Assembly: GCA_016720395.1 (NCBI GenBank) | Contig: JADKKR010000002.1 | Span: forward strand, 391,486-455,485 | Direction: 5' to 3' | DNA: 64,000 nt | Source of the DNA: Geobacteraceae bacterium | GTDB taxonomy: Bacteria > Desulfobacterota > Desulfuromonadia > Geobacterales > Pseudopelobacteraceae | Part shown: positions 49,432-57,231 of the stretch, one piece after another | How positions within the stretch are numbered: position 1 is the first letter of the stretch | How the letters are laid out: each line of letters opens with the position of its first letter | Translations under genes and position numbers: made by a program | Notes under the pieces: generated by a model | What the model was told of the DNA's origin: nothing | Databases searched by the model: none | Seen by the model: only the letters and a program-made list of their open reading frames with translations

Positions 49432-50052
49432 TCAGAACCTCAGTCCGATATTCGCTGTGGCAATGAATCCGTCCAGCGGGAGATGCTGGCCGCCGAATGA
49501 CGGCTCGGCCCAGATGTATTTCCCTTCGAGGCCGGCGAACATGTTCCTGCTGAAATTGATGTTGAAGCCTGCTCCGGCGTGAAATCCGTAGGTGACTTCG
49601 GTGGAGCCGTCAAAATTGCTGCTGGAGCCGTTGACCTCAAGATCGGTGATATAGGCCCCGATGCCGGCAAGACCGTACGGCTCGAAAGGCCCTAGCGGCA
49701 GGAAGACCTTGCCGGTGGCGATCAGTGGCATGACTCTCAGTTTCGTTTCGCCGGGCACGGTTGCGGGGTGCCCCCTGCTTTCAAAATAGCCGCCCCCCAG
49801 TTCCAGGGCCAGTATGGGCAGGAAGTAATGACCGATAGCCAGTTCACCTGCGAAGCCGGTTTTGCTGTCAAAGTGCTCTGTGTTGCCAGCGTTGAAATTG
49901 TCAAGGTCGAACGACATGCTGGGTGAATACATTCCGCCCTTGAGAACCACGTAGCTTGAAGGTGTGGTTGTGGTTTCCTCTGCGAATGCCTGTGAGGCGG
50001 TACCGCTCAAAGCGACTGCGAGAACAAGTAGCAGGATATTTTTTATTTTCAT
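49432..50052 (-). CDS. Outer-membrane beta-barrel protein
   Basis: A 206-residue exported protein. AAAAGGAG lies six to seven bases before ATG 50052; the upstream in-frame ATG at 50100 has no site. The signal peptide is IKNILLLVLAVALSGTASQA. The mature part has the strand pattern of an eight-stranded PF13505/OmpW-like barrel (SYVVLKGGMYSPSM, ELAIGHYFLPILALELGGGY, GLAGIGAYI, FHAGAGFNINFS) and ends in Phe (ATANIGLRF), the Bam insertion signal. It is related in style to 33419-33997. Confidence 0.82.
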   Translation of the reverse strand: MKIKNILLLVLAVALSGTASQAFAEETTTTPSSYVVLKGGMYSPSMSFDLDNFNAGNTEHFDSKTGFAGELAIGHYFLPILALELGGGYFESRGHPATVPGETKLRVMPLIATGKVFLPLGPFEPYGLAGIGAYITDLEVNGSSSNFDGSTEVTYGFHAGAGFNINFSRNMFAGLEGKYIWAEPSFGGQHLPLDGFIATANIGLRF

Positions 50053-50212
50053 TACAACTCCTTTTGATGGCGATATGCTTCTTGAGTCTTGTTTTTCCAA
50101 TGCTCTACGGATAGGTGTGCTGCGCTTCCGATGTCCCTCCTTTGATTGCCGTCCGGAATTCTGCCGGCCGGATGATGGTGAGGTGTCGCTCCGGAACCGC
50201 GTACGGTAGCGG

Positions 50213-50515
50213 TTACGTGGTGCAGTCCTGAACGGCTCCTTTTTTTTGAAGAGCCTGTTGAAGATTGCCGGGCATATTGATCAGTAAGGGTTCTACTCCG
50301 TTCAGCCTGGCACACTCCATCCATACGCCGAGTAACTGAAGGCCGTTGGCATCAACTGCACGTACCTGCGCGCAATCGATGCTCATATTGTTTCCGCCGC
50401 CGGATTTTATAAGGCGCAGGCAGGCTGCCATGGAATCAATGCCGCTGTGGGTCATTCCCGAGTAGGTGAGGTCGCCCTGCAGGTAGGCAGCTGAGCCTTT
50501 TACATAAATAACCAT
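50213..50515 (-). CDS. STAS-domain protein
   Basis: A 100-residue protein that is one STAS domain: LQGDLTYSGMTHSGIDSM, then NMSIDCAQVRAVDANGLQLL. In anti-sigma-factor antagonists the phosphorylated residue is the Ser of D-S/T-x-G-L; here the position reads VDANGLQLL, with Ala instead of Ser, so ordinary phospho-switching looks lost. The STAS domain may work in toluene-tolerance-type lipid transport or as a non-phosphorylated partner. GGGGAG precedes the ATG. It is transcribed from the sigma-54 promoter at 50577-50593. Confidence 0.78.
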   Translation of the reverse strand: MVIYVKGSAAYLQGDLTYSGMTHSGIDSMAACLRLIKSGGGNNMSIDCAQVRAVDANGLQLLGVWMECARLNGVEPLLINMPGNLQQALQKKGAVQDCTT

Positions 50516-50576
50516 GCCGGTCTCCCCGATGCTGTGGCCATTGAAAATTATTAGAATGCTGTACAGGAAAGAGACA

Positions 50577-50593
50577 AGGCAACTAGCATGCCA
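50577..50593 (-). promoter_or_regulatory. Sigma-54 promoter of the STAS gene
   Basis: Minus strand TGGCATG-CTAG-TTGCCT with GG-N10-GC spacing, 62 bases before the start codon. Confidence 0.85.
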
Positions 50594-50699
50594 GAGCTGC
50601 TGTTCGGGTATGGTGAGCCTAAGGGGCTTATTTTACGGGGAATACAGGAATGTGCACGTGTGGGATTATTGGTGAACCGTCAGGTGAAGCCGTCAGGTT

Positions 50700-50723
50700 T
50701 GACATTACCGTCATATGTGGCGG
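50700..50723. promoter_or_regulatory. Upstream activator site of the STAS gene
   Basis: TGACATTACCGTCATATGTGG then CGG; two CCGTCAGG half-sites are at 50677-50698, 13 bases apart. It is about 108 bases from the -24 element. The 312-base gap 50516-50827 holds the promoter and this site; the last 100 bases show nothing. Confidence 0.78.
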
Positions 50724-50827
50724 ATATTCAGGGTGGGAGTGGCGTGCCGAAAATTGTATGTGCGCCCGGATTCGTCTTGACCGTGTAACCCGTGAGCGGT
50801 CGCCAGCCGTAGGAAAGGATAGAGCCG

Positions 50828-51493
50828 TCAGAAAATCCGGTAACCCTGGTATAAGGATTCCTCTTGATCGTAGAGCAGCGTATGGAGGGGGCGTTGGGCA
50901 ACTTTCAGATGCCGGCCCGTTTCCGGTCGCCGGTTGCGTCCCGAACATCCCTGGGTCTCTATGACCGGCAGGGCGTTCATGACCGCGCTCCGGTAGAGGG
51001 ACTCGAGGTCGTTTCGTGTGTTTTCGATTATTTTACCCTGTATTCCGGGCAGATAGGTCCCGGCATACAGGGCATGTGCCCGTCTGAGCTTTTTGAGTGC
51101 AGAGGCATGGTTGCCCAGAGACAGGAGGCTGAGCCCTTCCACGACTGTCCTGTGAAACTCGAGGGCATCCACTGTGATGTGCAGCTGGTCTATTCGTATG
51201 CCCTCGTTCCCGCTAATCAGGGGGTTGAAACCCAGTTCCCTGATCAGAAACTTGCCGAGGGGTTTTATAAAGGCCTCCTCCAGCCGTCGCCTGCCGGTAC
51301 GGGTCGCCGGTTCACCCCACATGGACCGGCAGATCCGGTCCCAGGTGATGTAGAGGTCCAGCGGTGAAAGCAGAGAACAGAAAAATTCCTTTAACGCTTC
51401 ATCCGGCCACTCGAGAGCGACAAGGGTATCATCGACAGAAATACTGAAACGCCCAAGGGTCCGGATTTCCAGTATGGATTCAGGTTTGTTCAT
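50828..51493 (-). CDS. SARP/BTAD-type regulator without ATPase
   Basis: A 221-residue protein. The N-terminal 100 residues look like the OmpR/SARP-type winged helix (LEIRTLGRFSISVDDTLVAL, then ITWDRICRSMWGEPATRTGR and RRRLEEAFIKPLGKFLI), and residues 110-175 like the first part of a BTAD/TPR helical domain (LEFHRTVVEGLSLLSLGNHA, then ALKKLRRAHALYAGTYLPGI). The family often carries further AAA or TPR domains; none is present here. The ribosome site is weak (GGGTGA). It probably binds DNA. A sigma-54 promoter with activator site lies upstream, 190 bases from the start, so the leader is long. Confidence 0.65.
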   Translation of the reverse strand: MNKPESILEIRTLGRFSISVDDTLVALEWPDEALKEFFCSLLSPLDLYITWDRICRSMWGEPATRTGRRRLEEAFIKPLGKFLIRELGFNPLISGNEGIRIDQLHITVDALEFHRTVVEGLSLLSLGNHASALKKLRRAHALYAGTYLPGIQGKIIENTRNDLESLYRSAVMNALPVIETQGCSGRNRRPETGRHLKVAQRPLHTLLYDQEESLYQGYRIF

Positions 51494-51684
51494 GGGTCAC
51501 CCATCGAATTGTTTCTGACAAAGTAATGATCAGGGCATCTTCCGCCGGGAGCGACGCTGCAATCTGCCGTGCGCGGCTGATTTTTCCAGACTCGCCTCGA
51601 TTCTTGCCGGATAGATGTTAATCGCACTGTCCGGGCAGAATTCTGCAGGAAATCTGTCAGGCCATATCCCGGCAGTCAGATAAT

Positions 51685-51701
51685 TCGCAACAAGTGTGCC
51701 A
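51685..51701 (-). promoter_or_regulatory. Sigma-54 promoter upstream of the BTAD-type gene
   Basis: Minus strand TGGCACA-CTTG-TTGCGA with GG-N10-GC spacing. The gap to the start codon at 51493 is about 190 bases and contains no clear gene. Confidence 0.82.
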
Positions 51702-51806
51702 GTGAAGGCATCGGGCTTCAGTCGGCGTAACATGCCGATTATGCTATGAAAATAAAATACGGGCCAATAAGGCGGGCGAGGGTCCTGCAGGGGGAAGCCG
51801 TCAGGT

Positions 51807-51832
51807 TTGGCATAACTGCAATATTTGACAGG
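51807..51832. promoter_or_regulatory. Upstream activator site of the BTAD-type gene
   Basis: TTGGCATAACTGCAATATT then TGACAGG; a CCGTCAGG half-site begins at 51798. It is about 108 bases from the -24 element. The remainder of the 471-base gap 51494-51964 shows nothing else. Confidence 0.75.
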
Positions 51833-51964
51833 ACGGGTGCGGCGGTCATCGGGACAGTGAACCAAAAAACGGCAGTATGATTCACATGCTTTTTCCAGGT
51901 GTTCCGTTCAGGCCGCAGGGTATCCTGGGGCCTGATAGAACATCAAGGGCGAAAGGGCGGATGC

Positions 51965-53515
51965 TTATGGCCGGACGATGCCGTATTTGCGCATCCGTGC
52001 ACGGAGTGTGCTGGAGTTGAGGCCCAGGAGCATCGCTGCCCCGTTCTTACCCTCGATCCGCCAGCCGGTCTTCAGGAGCACCTGGAGGACGTGATCGTGC
52101 TCCAGTTCAACCAGGGCCCGGATGTCCTCTCCCGCAGGCTCCTCGGCCTTGCGGAACGTATCGAAACGGTCCAGCACCTGCAGAGAACTCCCCGGACTCA
52201 TGATCACCGCCCGCTCGATGACGCTCTCCAGTTCCCGCACGTTGCCGGGCCAGTGATACTCCTCAAGGGTGTTCAGGGTCTCCTTCGAGATGTTCTCGAT
52301 CTGCTTGCCGATCTTGTGATTGAATTTATTCACAAAATGGTTGACCAGCAGCGGTATGTCGTCCTTGCGCTGGCGGAGCGGCGGCATCGTGATCGGGAAG
52401 ACGTTGAGCCGGTAGAACAGGTCCTCCCTGAAGGTGCCCTTCCTGACCTCTTCTGCCAGGTTGCGGTTGGTGGCCGCGATGATTCTGACATCGGTCTTGA
52501 TGGTGCGGGGACTGCCCAGGCGCTCGAACTCGCCGTCCTGGATGACCCGCAGCAGCTTGCTCTGCAGCTCCAGGGGCATCTCGCCGATCTCGTCCAGAAA
52601 GATGGTGCCGCCGTCGGCCAGCTCGAAGCGCCCGATCTGCCGGTCGCCGGCCCCGGTGAAGGCGCCCCGCTCCCGTCCGAAGAGCTCGCTTTCCACCAGG
52701 GTGGCCGGAAGGGTCGTGCAGTCAACGGTGATCAGCGGCCTCCCTTTGCGTGAGCTTCTGCTGTGGATGGCGCGCGCCACCACGCCCTTGCCGGTGCCGG
52801 TCTCGCCCTGGAGGAGGACCGTCGCATTCATGGGCGCCACCTGCTCGACGTGGGAAAATACCTGGGCGAGGGCCTTGCTGTGGCCGATGATCTCGCCGAA
52901 GTTGTACTGCCGGGCGACCTCCTGCTGCAGGCAGATGTTCTCGGCCTGCAGCCGGTTTTTCAGTACGTTGATCTCGGTGTAGGTGGTCTGGAGGGACGCT
53001 TCGGCCTTCCTGCGCTCCTCTATCTCCTGGGTGAGCTGCATATTTGATCTGAGCAGCTCACCGGTCCTGTCCTGTACGGTCTGCTCGAGCTCCCTGCTGT
53101 AATTCTCAAGTCTTTTGTACAGCAGCCGCACTTCCAGCATGTTGTTGATACGCAGCATGACTTCGACCAGGTCGAACGGCTTGGCTACGAAATCCTTAGC
53201 GCCGACCTGCAGGGCGCGCAGCTTGTGCTCCGGCTCCACGGTGACCACCAGAACCGGAAGATAGCTGTCCGAGGTGATCAACTTGAGGCCTTCCATCACC
53301 TGGAATCCATCCATGCCGGGCATCTGCAGGTCGAGCAGAATCAGGTCATAGCTGTTTTTGCTATGCAGTGCGCAGACCTCTTCAGGATTCATCGTAGAGG
53401 CAACACAGGTGTAGCCGGCTTCGCGCAGCAATTGCTCAAGCAGGCTGACGTTGGGTTCCTGATCATCGACGATCAGGATGGCGGCGTTAAGAATATCGGG
53501 CACGGTCGTCATCAT
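51965..53515 (-). CDS. NtrC-type sigma-54 response regulator
   Basis: A 516-residue activator. Receiver domain 10-125 (ILIVDDQEPN; Asp in LILLDLQMPGMDG; Lys in VAKPFD), a coiled-coil linker (LTQEIEERRKAEASLQ), an AAA+ domain with Walker A GETGTGKG, intact GAFTGA, Walker B GGTIFLDEIGEMP and FREDLFYRLNVFPI, and a C-terminal Fis-type HTH (GKNGAAMLLGLNSSTLRARM). ATG 53515 has AAAGGA six bases upstream. The AAA+ and HTH halves are nearly identical to those of the protein at 57232-58947. It follows the hybrid kinase gene 53580-56279 after 64 bases, so the kinase is its likely partner. It is a candidate to bind the CCGTCATATATGACGG sites. Confidence 0.93.
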   Translation of the reverse strand: MMTTVPDILNAAILIVDDQEPNVSLLEQLLREAGYTCVASTMNPEEVCALHSKNSYDLILLDLQMPGMDGFQVMEGLKLITSDSYLPVLVVTVEPEHKLRALQVGAKDFVAKPFDLVEVMLRINNMLEVRLLYKRLENYSRELEQTVQDRTGELLRSNMQLTQEIEERRKAEASLQTTYTEINVLKNRLQAENICLQQEVARQYNFGEIIGHSKALAQVFSHVEQVAPMNATVLLQGETGTGKGVVARAIHSRSSRKGRPLITVDCTTLPATLVESELFGRERGAFTGAGDRQIGRFELADGGTIFLDEIGEMPLELQSKLLRVIQDGEFERLGSPRTIKTDVRIIAATNRNLAEEVRKGTFREDLFYRLNVFPITMPPLRQRKDDIPLLVNHFVNKFNHKIGKQIENISKETLNTLEEYHWPGNVRELESVIERAVIMSPGSSLQVLDRFDTFRKAEEPAGEDIRALVELEHDHVLQVLLKTGWRIEGKNGAAMLLGLNSSTLRARMRKYGIVRP

Positions 53516-53579
53516 ATATGTTCCTTTATAGGGCACTGCTTGTTGAGTGATGAGAGATGGGAGATCAGAAAATCGCTCA

Positions 53580-56279
53580 TCATTCCCGGGTTACCTTTTT
53601 GGCTGTCAGGGCGGCGATTTCTTTTGCATGTTTCAGTGTAAAGTCCAGCGTGTCCATGAATTCGTTGACCTTGATCGGTTTGGTAAGATAGCGGAAGAAG
53701 CCGGCCTCCAGGCCTATGCCGATATCCCGGGGAATTGCATTGGCACTGAGGGCTACGACCGGGATGTGCGCTGTCAGCGGGTCTTCTGCCAGAATTTTCA
53801 ATGCATCGATACCGCTGATGCCGGGCAGATTGATGTCCATCAGGATCATATCCGGCAGGGAGGCGCGTGCAATCTCGATACCGCTGACGGCGTCCTGTGC
53901 ACCCAGAAAGCGGATATCGGGCCGGCGCTCGATGAGATCCTCGACCAGCATCATGTTGGCCGGGTTGTCCTCGACGTAGAGCAGGGTGTATGCCTGGGCG
54001 ACGACTTTGACACCCGTGTCGGCGTCGACGGTAAATCCGGTGGTGCCGGTGACGATCTGTGGTTCTGTCGTCTGTTTCAGTTCGAACCAGAACACGCTCC
54101 CTTCTCCGACCGTGCTCTCCACACCGATGACGCCGCCCATCAGTTCGGCCAGCCGCTTGCAGACCACCAGACCGATGCCGGTCCCCTGTTCCATGTCAGC
54201 CTCCTGCCCGAGACGATTGAACGGCTGGAAAAGCTGCGCAAGCTGTTCCGGAGACAGCCCGGCACCGGTGTCCCGGACGCTGATGCGGATCGAATCCGGG
54301 GGGGCCGGGGCACAGGTCACGACCACCGTTCCATTGGCCGTGTTGTACTTGATCGCGTTGGAAACAAGGTTGATGATGATCTGCTTCACCCGTGTCCGGT
54401 CGGCCTTGACGAAGATCGGGGTTTCGAAGCCGGTAAAGGTTACGCCGATGCCGCGCTTTTGCGCCTGCTGCTCTGCCATGAGATCGCATTCCTGCATGAC
54501 TTCCGCCAGCGATACCGGTTCCAGCGACAGTGACAGCTTCCCGGACTCGATCAGCGCCAGATCGAGGATTTCGTTGATCAGCTCCAGCAGGTACCAGCCC
54601 CCCTTGAGGATCTGATCGATGCTGCGTTTCTGGGTGGCGGTCGGCTGCGGAACTCCCGATTCCAGGAGCTGGGCAAAACCGAGGATCGCCCCGAGCGGCG
54701 TGCGCAGCTCATGGCTCATGCTGGAAAGGAAATCCGATTTGGCACGGTTGGCCTTTTCCGCCACGCTCGTGGCGCGCTCAAGTTCGACGTTTTTATCCTG
54801 CAGTACCTGATCGAGCCGTGCCCGCTCGGCATCCGCCATCTTGCGCGCCGTGTTGTCGGTGCCGATCAGCAGGTAGCCGATGATGGCATCCTGCTCGTCG
54901 CGCAGGGCGGTGACCGAGACCACCGCCGGGAAGCGGCTGCCGTCCTTGCGGATGTAGGTCAGCTCGTAGATGTCCTCGATGCCGCGCGAGGCCTTGAAAA
55001 CCAGGGCTTCGAAACCGGGGGTGATCGGGGTTTCCAGCTCGATGCTCAGCGCTTCGGCGCGGGCGATAACCTCCCGGGGGTCGGAGATGTCGGCCGGCGT
55101 GATCTTGTTCATCACCTCGGCGGCCGTATAGCCCAGCATGCGTTCTGCTCCGACGTTGAAGATCTGGATGACCCCCTTGGCGTCGGTGGCGATGCTCGAG
55201 AAATTGGCGCTGTTGAAAATAGCCCTCTGCAGCGCCCCGGCCTTGAGCTGCTCTTCTTCCGCCTGTTTGCGCAGGGTAATGTCTTCCATGGCCAGAAGGA
55301 TGATGTGTGATCCGATATTCTTGCGGAAGATCTGCCGGGCGTTGAGCAGGATGATCTTGCGGCCGATGCCGGGAAATACATGATCGACCTGATAGCCGTT
55401 GAGCACGGTGTCATTGGGCAGAATATCCTCGAAGAGGGTCCGCAGTTTGGGGATGTCCCACTGGCGGTTGCCGAGGTCGTAGATGAAATTCCCGATGGTT
55501 TGATCGGGCGACACCTTGAATGTCTCGTAGAAGCTCTGGTTGGCGGTGAGGATCTTCAGATCGGAATCCAGCACCACCAGGGGTTTGCGCACGGTTTCCA
55601 CAATATTCTCGGCATATTCCCTCGCATCCTGGATTTCCACACCCAGCTGCCTGGCAGCCGAGCCGTCTACGATCGAGGAAAGGACATGACGCTCCTTGTT
55701 TCCGACTGCATCCACCGTGACGCTCTGCAGCTGGGCATAGATCGATGTGCCGTTTTTACCCGCCAGCCTGATCTCGCATCTCTGCATCCCCTGGCGCTGC
55801 AGGACTGTTTCGAGGTGCCGGGAAAAAATCTCCCTCCCGTCGGCGTCGGCAATGAAAGCGGTAAAGGGCCTGTCGACCAGTGATCCCCGCTCGATACCCA
55901 GCAGCTGGGCGCCGGTAAGATTGACCTTGTGGACCCGTCCGCCCGTATCGAAGGTGAAATAGCCTACGGGAGCAAAGTCATAGAGCTCTGAATAGGTATT
56001 CCGCGATGTTTCCAGTTCCTCCTGGACCCGCATCAGCTCTTCGTTTTGCATCTCCAGCTCGACCTGTTGATTCTCCAGCTCATCCTGGGCCCGGCGCAGC
56101 TCGGTATTCTGCACCTCCATCTCGATCTGGTAGGCATCAAGCTCCTTGACCAGTCTCTGTGTCGCTTCCTTGGCCCGCGGCGCTGACGCGAGCAGAGCTT
56201 CCGCGCCCAGGCGCATCTCCGCCTGGCGGCGCAGTTCGGCCGCTGATGCAGTCAGGCTTGTTTCTTTGTCGATTCCCAT
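53580..56279 (-). CDS. Multi-PAS hybrid histidine kinase
   Basis: An 899-residue soluble hybrid kinase. A coiled coil (1-100, LVKELDAYQIEMEVQNTEL) precedes three PAS domains: about 105-215 (YSELYDFAPVGYF), 225-340 (VRKPLVVLDSDLKILTANQS) and 350-475, the last from a 426-base unit shared with 42841-46206. The HisKA box SHELRTPLGAILGF is intact near residue 505; ATPase boxes NLVSNAIKYN, DTGAGLSPEQL and GTGIGLVV follow; a receiver domain ends the chain (Asp in MILMDINLPGISG; Lys in LTKPIK). GGAGAGAGG precedes the ATG. It shares its first two PAS domains with the other hybrid kinase by common descent. It is encoded directly before the NtrC-type regulator. Confidence 0.92.
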   Translation of the reverse strand: MGIDKETSLTASAAELRRQAEMRLGAEALLASAPRAKEATQRLVKELDAYQIEMEVQNTELRRAQDELENQQVELEMQNEELMRVQEELETSRNTYSELYDFAPVGYFTFDTGGRVHKVNLTGAQLLGIERGSLVDRPFTAFIADADGREIFSRHLETVLQRQGMQRCEIRLAGKNGTSIYAQLQSVTVDAVGNKERHVLSSIVDGSAARQLGVEIQDAREYAENIVETVRKPLVVLDSDLKILTANQSFYETFKVSPDQTIGNFIYDLGNRQWDIPKLRTLFEDILPNDTVLNGYQVDHVFPGIGRKIILLNARQIFRKNIGSHIILLAMEDITLRKQAEEEQLKAGALQRAIFNSANFSSIATDAKGVIQIFNVGAERMLGYTAAEVMNKITPADISDPREVIARAEALSIELETPITPGFEALVFKASRGIEDIYELTYIRKDGSRFPAVVSVTALRDEQDAIIGYLLIGTDNTARKMADAERARLDQVLQDKNVELERATSVAEKANRAKSDFLSSMSHELRTPLGAILGFAQLLESGVPQPTATQKRSIDQILKGGWYLLELINEILDLALIESGKLSLSLEPVSLAEVMQECDLMAEQQAQKRGIGVTFTGFETPIFVKADRTRVKQIIINLVSNAIKYNTANGTVVVTCAPAPPDSIRISVRDTGAGLSPEQLAQLFQPFNRLGQEADMEQGTGIGLVVCKRLAELMGGVIGVESTVGEGSVFWFELKQTTEPQIVTGTTGFTVDADTGVKVVAQAYTLLYVEDNPANMMLVEDLIERRPDIRFLGAQDAVSGIEIARASLPDMILMDINLPGISGIDALKILAEDPLTAHIPVVALSANAIPRDIGIGLEAGFFRYLTKPIKVNEFMDTLDFTLKHAKEIAALTAKKVTRE
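54840..55265 (-). repeat. PAS-encoding repeat, third copy
   Basis: A 426-base unit nearly identical to the two tandem units at 44419-45270 in the other hybrid kinase gene; long runs are the same base by base. Confidence 0.8.
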
Positions 56280-56364
56280 TGAGACCTCTCTCCTGTCCCG
56301 GATTTGGCTGATAACTTTTCCGGTGCCTGTGTGGCCTCTTTGTTACGGTATGCCGGTATCTGTG

Positions 56365-56410
56365 TAGCTTGGCCACAGAGGGCACAGAGCTCACAGAGTA
56401 AAATCATGCA
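56365..56410. repeat. Partial copy of the CACAGAG repeat (R6)
   Basis: GGCCACAGAGGGCACAGAGC then TCACAGAGTAAAATCA, one arm of the R1-R5 type; no clear second arm. The remaining 80 bases to 56483 show nothing. Confidence 0.55.
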
Positions 56411-56483
56411 GATACAAATATTTTTCAAACCTGTAACCGAAAAGCAGACCTTGGTATGAAGTTCACATCATCAATGGATCTGG

Positions 56484-56909
56484 CTATTCGGTCTTCTGTT
56501 TACAGTGAAATGACCTGTGAGCCTCAGCAACCATACTTACAATGGTATCATGCAATGATATCGCAGCATCATTAGCATCACGGACTAATTTCTCAGCAGC
56601 AGTATCAGCGTCAGAGAGTACTTTTTCAGAAGCCTGGTTGGCTTCACTGCGCACTTTGTCAGCAGTCTCGGCTGCGTTATTACGCAATCTGGTGCCAGAG
56701 TCATCAGCGACGCGACATAATGACTCAGCAGCCTGATAAGCATTACTACGTAATAATTCAACAGCACTAGCTGCGTTAGCGCGCAATAACTCAGCAGCAC
56801 TCTTAGCGTGACTAACTAAAGCTGCGGCAGTCTCATCAGCCTTGTCATGTAATCTCTTTATTGCTTCATTCTGCAACGCCCCTACTTCATCGACGATCTT
56901 TCTCTCCAT
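56484..56909 (-). CDS. 11-residue-repeat coiled-coil protein (LEA/apolipoprotein-like)
   Basis: A 141-residue soluble protein. GAGGGG precedes the ATG. From about residue 14 it is made of ten consecutive 11-residue units, almost all ending in Ala: DETAAALVSHA, KSAAELLRANA, ASAVELLRSNA, YQAAESLCRVA, DDSGTRLRNNA, AETADKVRSEA, NQASEKVLSDA, DTAAEKLVRDA. Such hendecads make long amphipathic helices as in LEA (desiccation) proteins and apolipoproteins. The DNA here is visibly richer in A and T than the genes around it and uses less common codons, so recent arrival is possible. It lies between the PAS activator and the hybrid kinase genes, in the same direction. A membrane- or protein-protecting role is inferred only from the repeat. 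Confidence 0.78.
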   Translation of the reverse strand: MERKIVDEVGALQNEAIKRLHDKADETAAALVSHAKSAAELLRANAASAVELLRSNAYQAAESLCRVADDSGTRLRNNAAETADKVRSEANQASEKVLSDADTAAEKLVRDANDAAISLHDTIVSMVAEAHRSFHCKQKTE

Positions 56910-56983
56910 AGTACCCCTCAGAATGCTCTATACTTTGTATTCACAACGTAAACATCAATTAAAAAACGATTTTCTTGAATGAT

Positions 56984-57057
56984 TCCCCCGGGGCCCCCCG
57001 GGGGCCCGCGGCTGTTACCCCCCCCAGGGTGGTTTTTTTTTGGAAAAACCAAAAAAA
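56984..57057. other. C/G and T homopolymer patch (possible assembly problem)
   Basis: CCCCCGGGGCCCCCCGGGGG, then a run of eight C and nine T. It lies in the 322-base gap 56910-57231, which otherwise holds an AT-rich leader of the repeat protein and nothing recognisable. Confidence 0.6.
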
Positions 57058-57231
57058 TCAGTAAACTTGGCTGTACCTCTGCGACCGCCGTTTTGAGGTT
57101 CATTGCACGGTGCCTGAAAGGCGGGCTGATTAACGTATGAGGTGAAACCGGTTTTCCAGGTGAGCTGCGCTAAAAAGGACGACTTCAGGTGAGAGCATGG
57201 AGAGATAACGGCCGTTTTTCTATATGTCGCG

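Noticed and set aside
51530..51865. Minus-strand frame of 111 codons before the BTAD-type gene
   Set aside because: It runs through the sigma-54 promoter and enhancer, has no ribosome site and no recognisable sequence.
56484..56909. The regular 33-base period as a CRISPR array
   Set aside because: The period is a coding repeat of 11 codons without identical repeats and unique spacers; no CRISPR array or cas gene was seen in the window.
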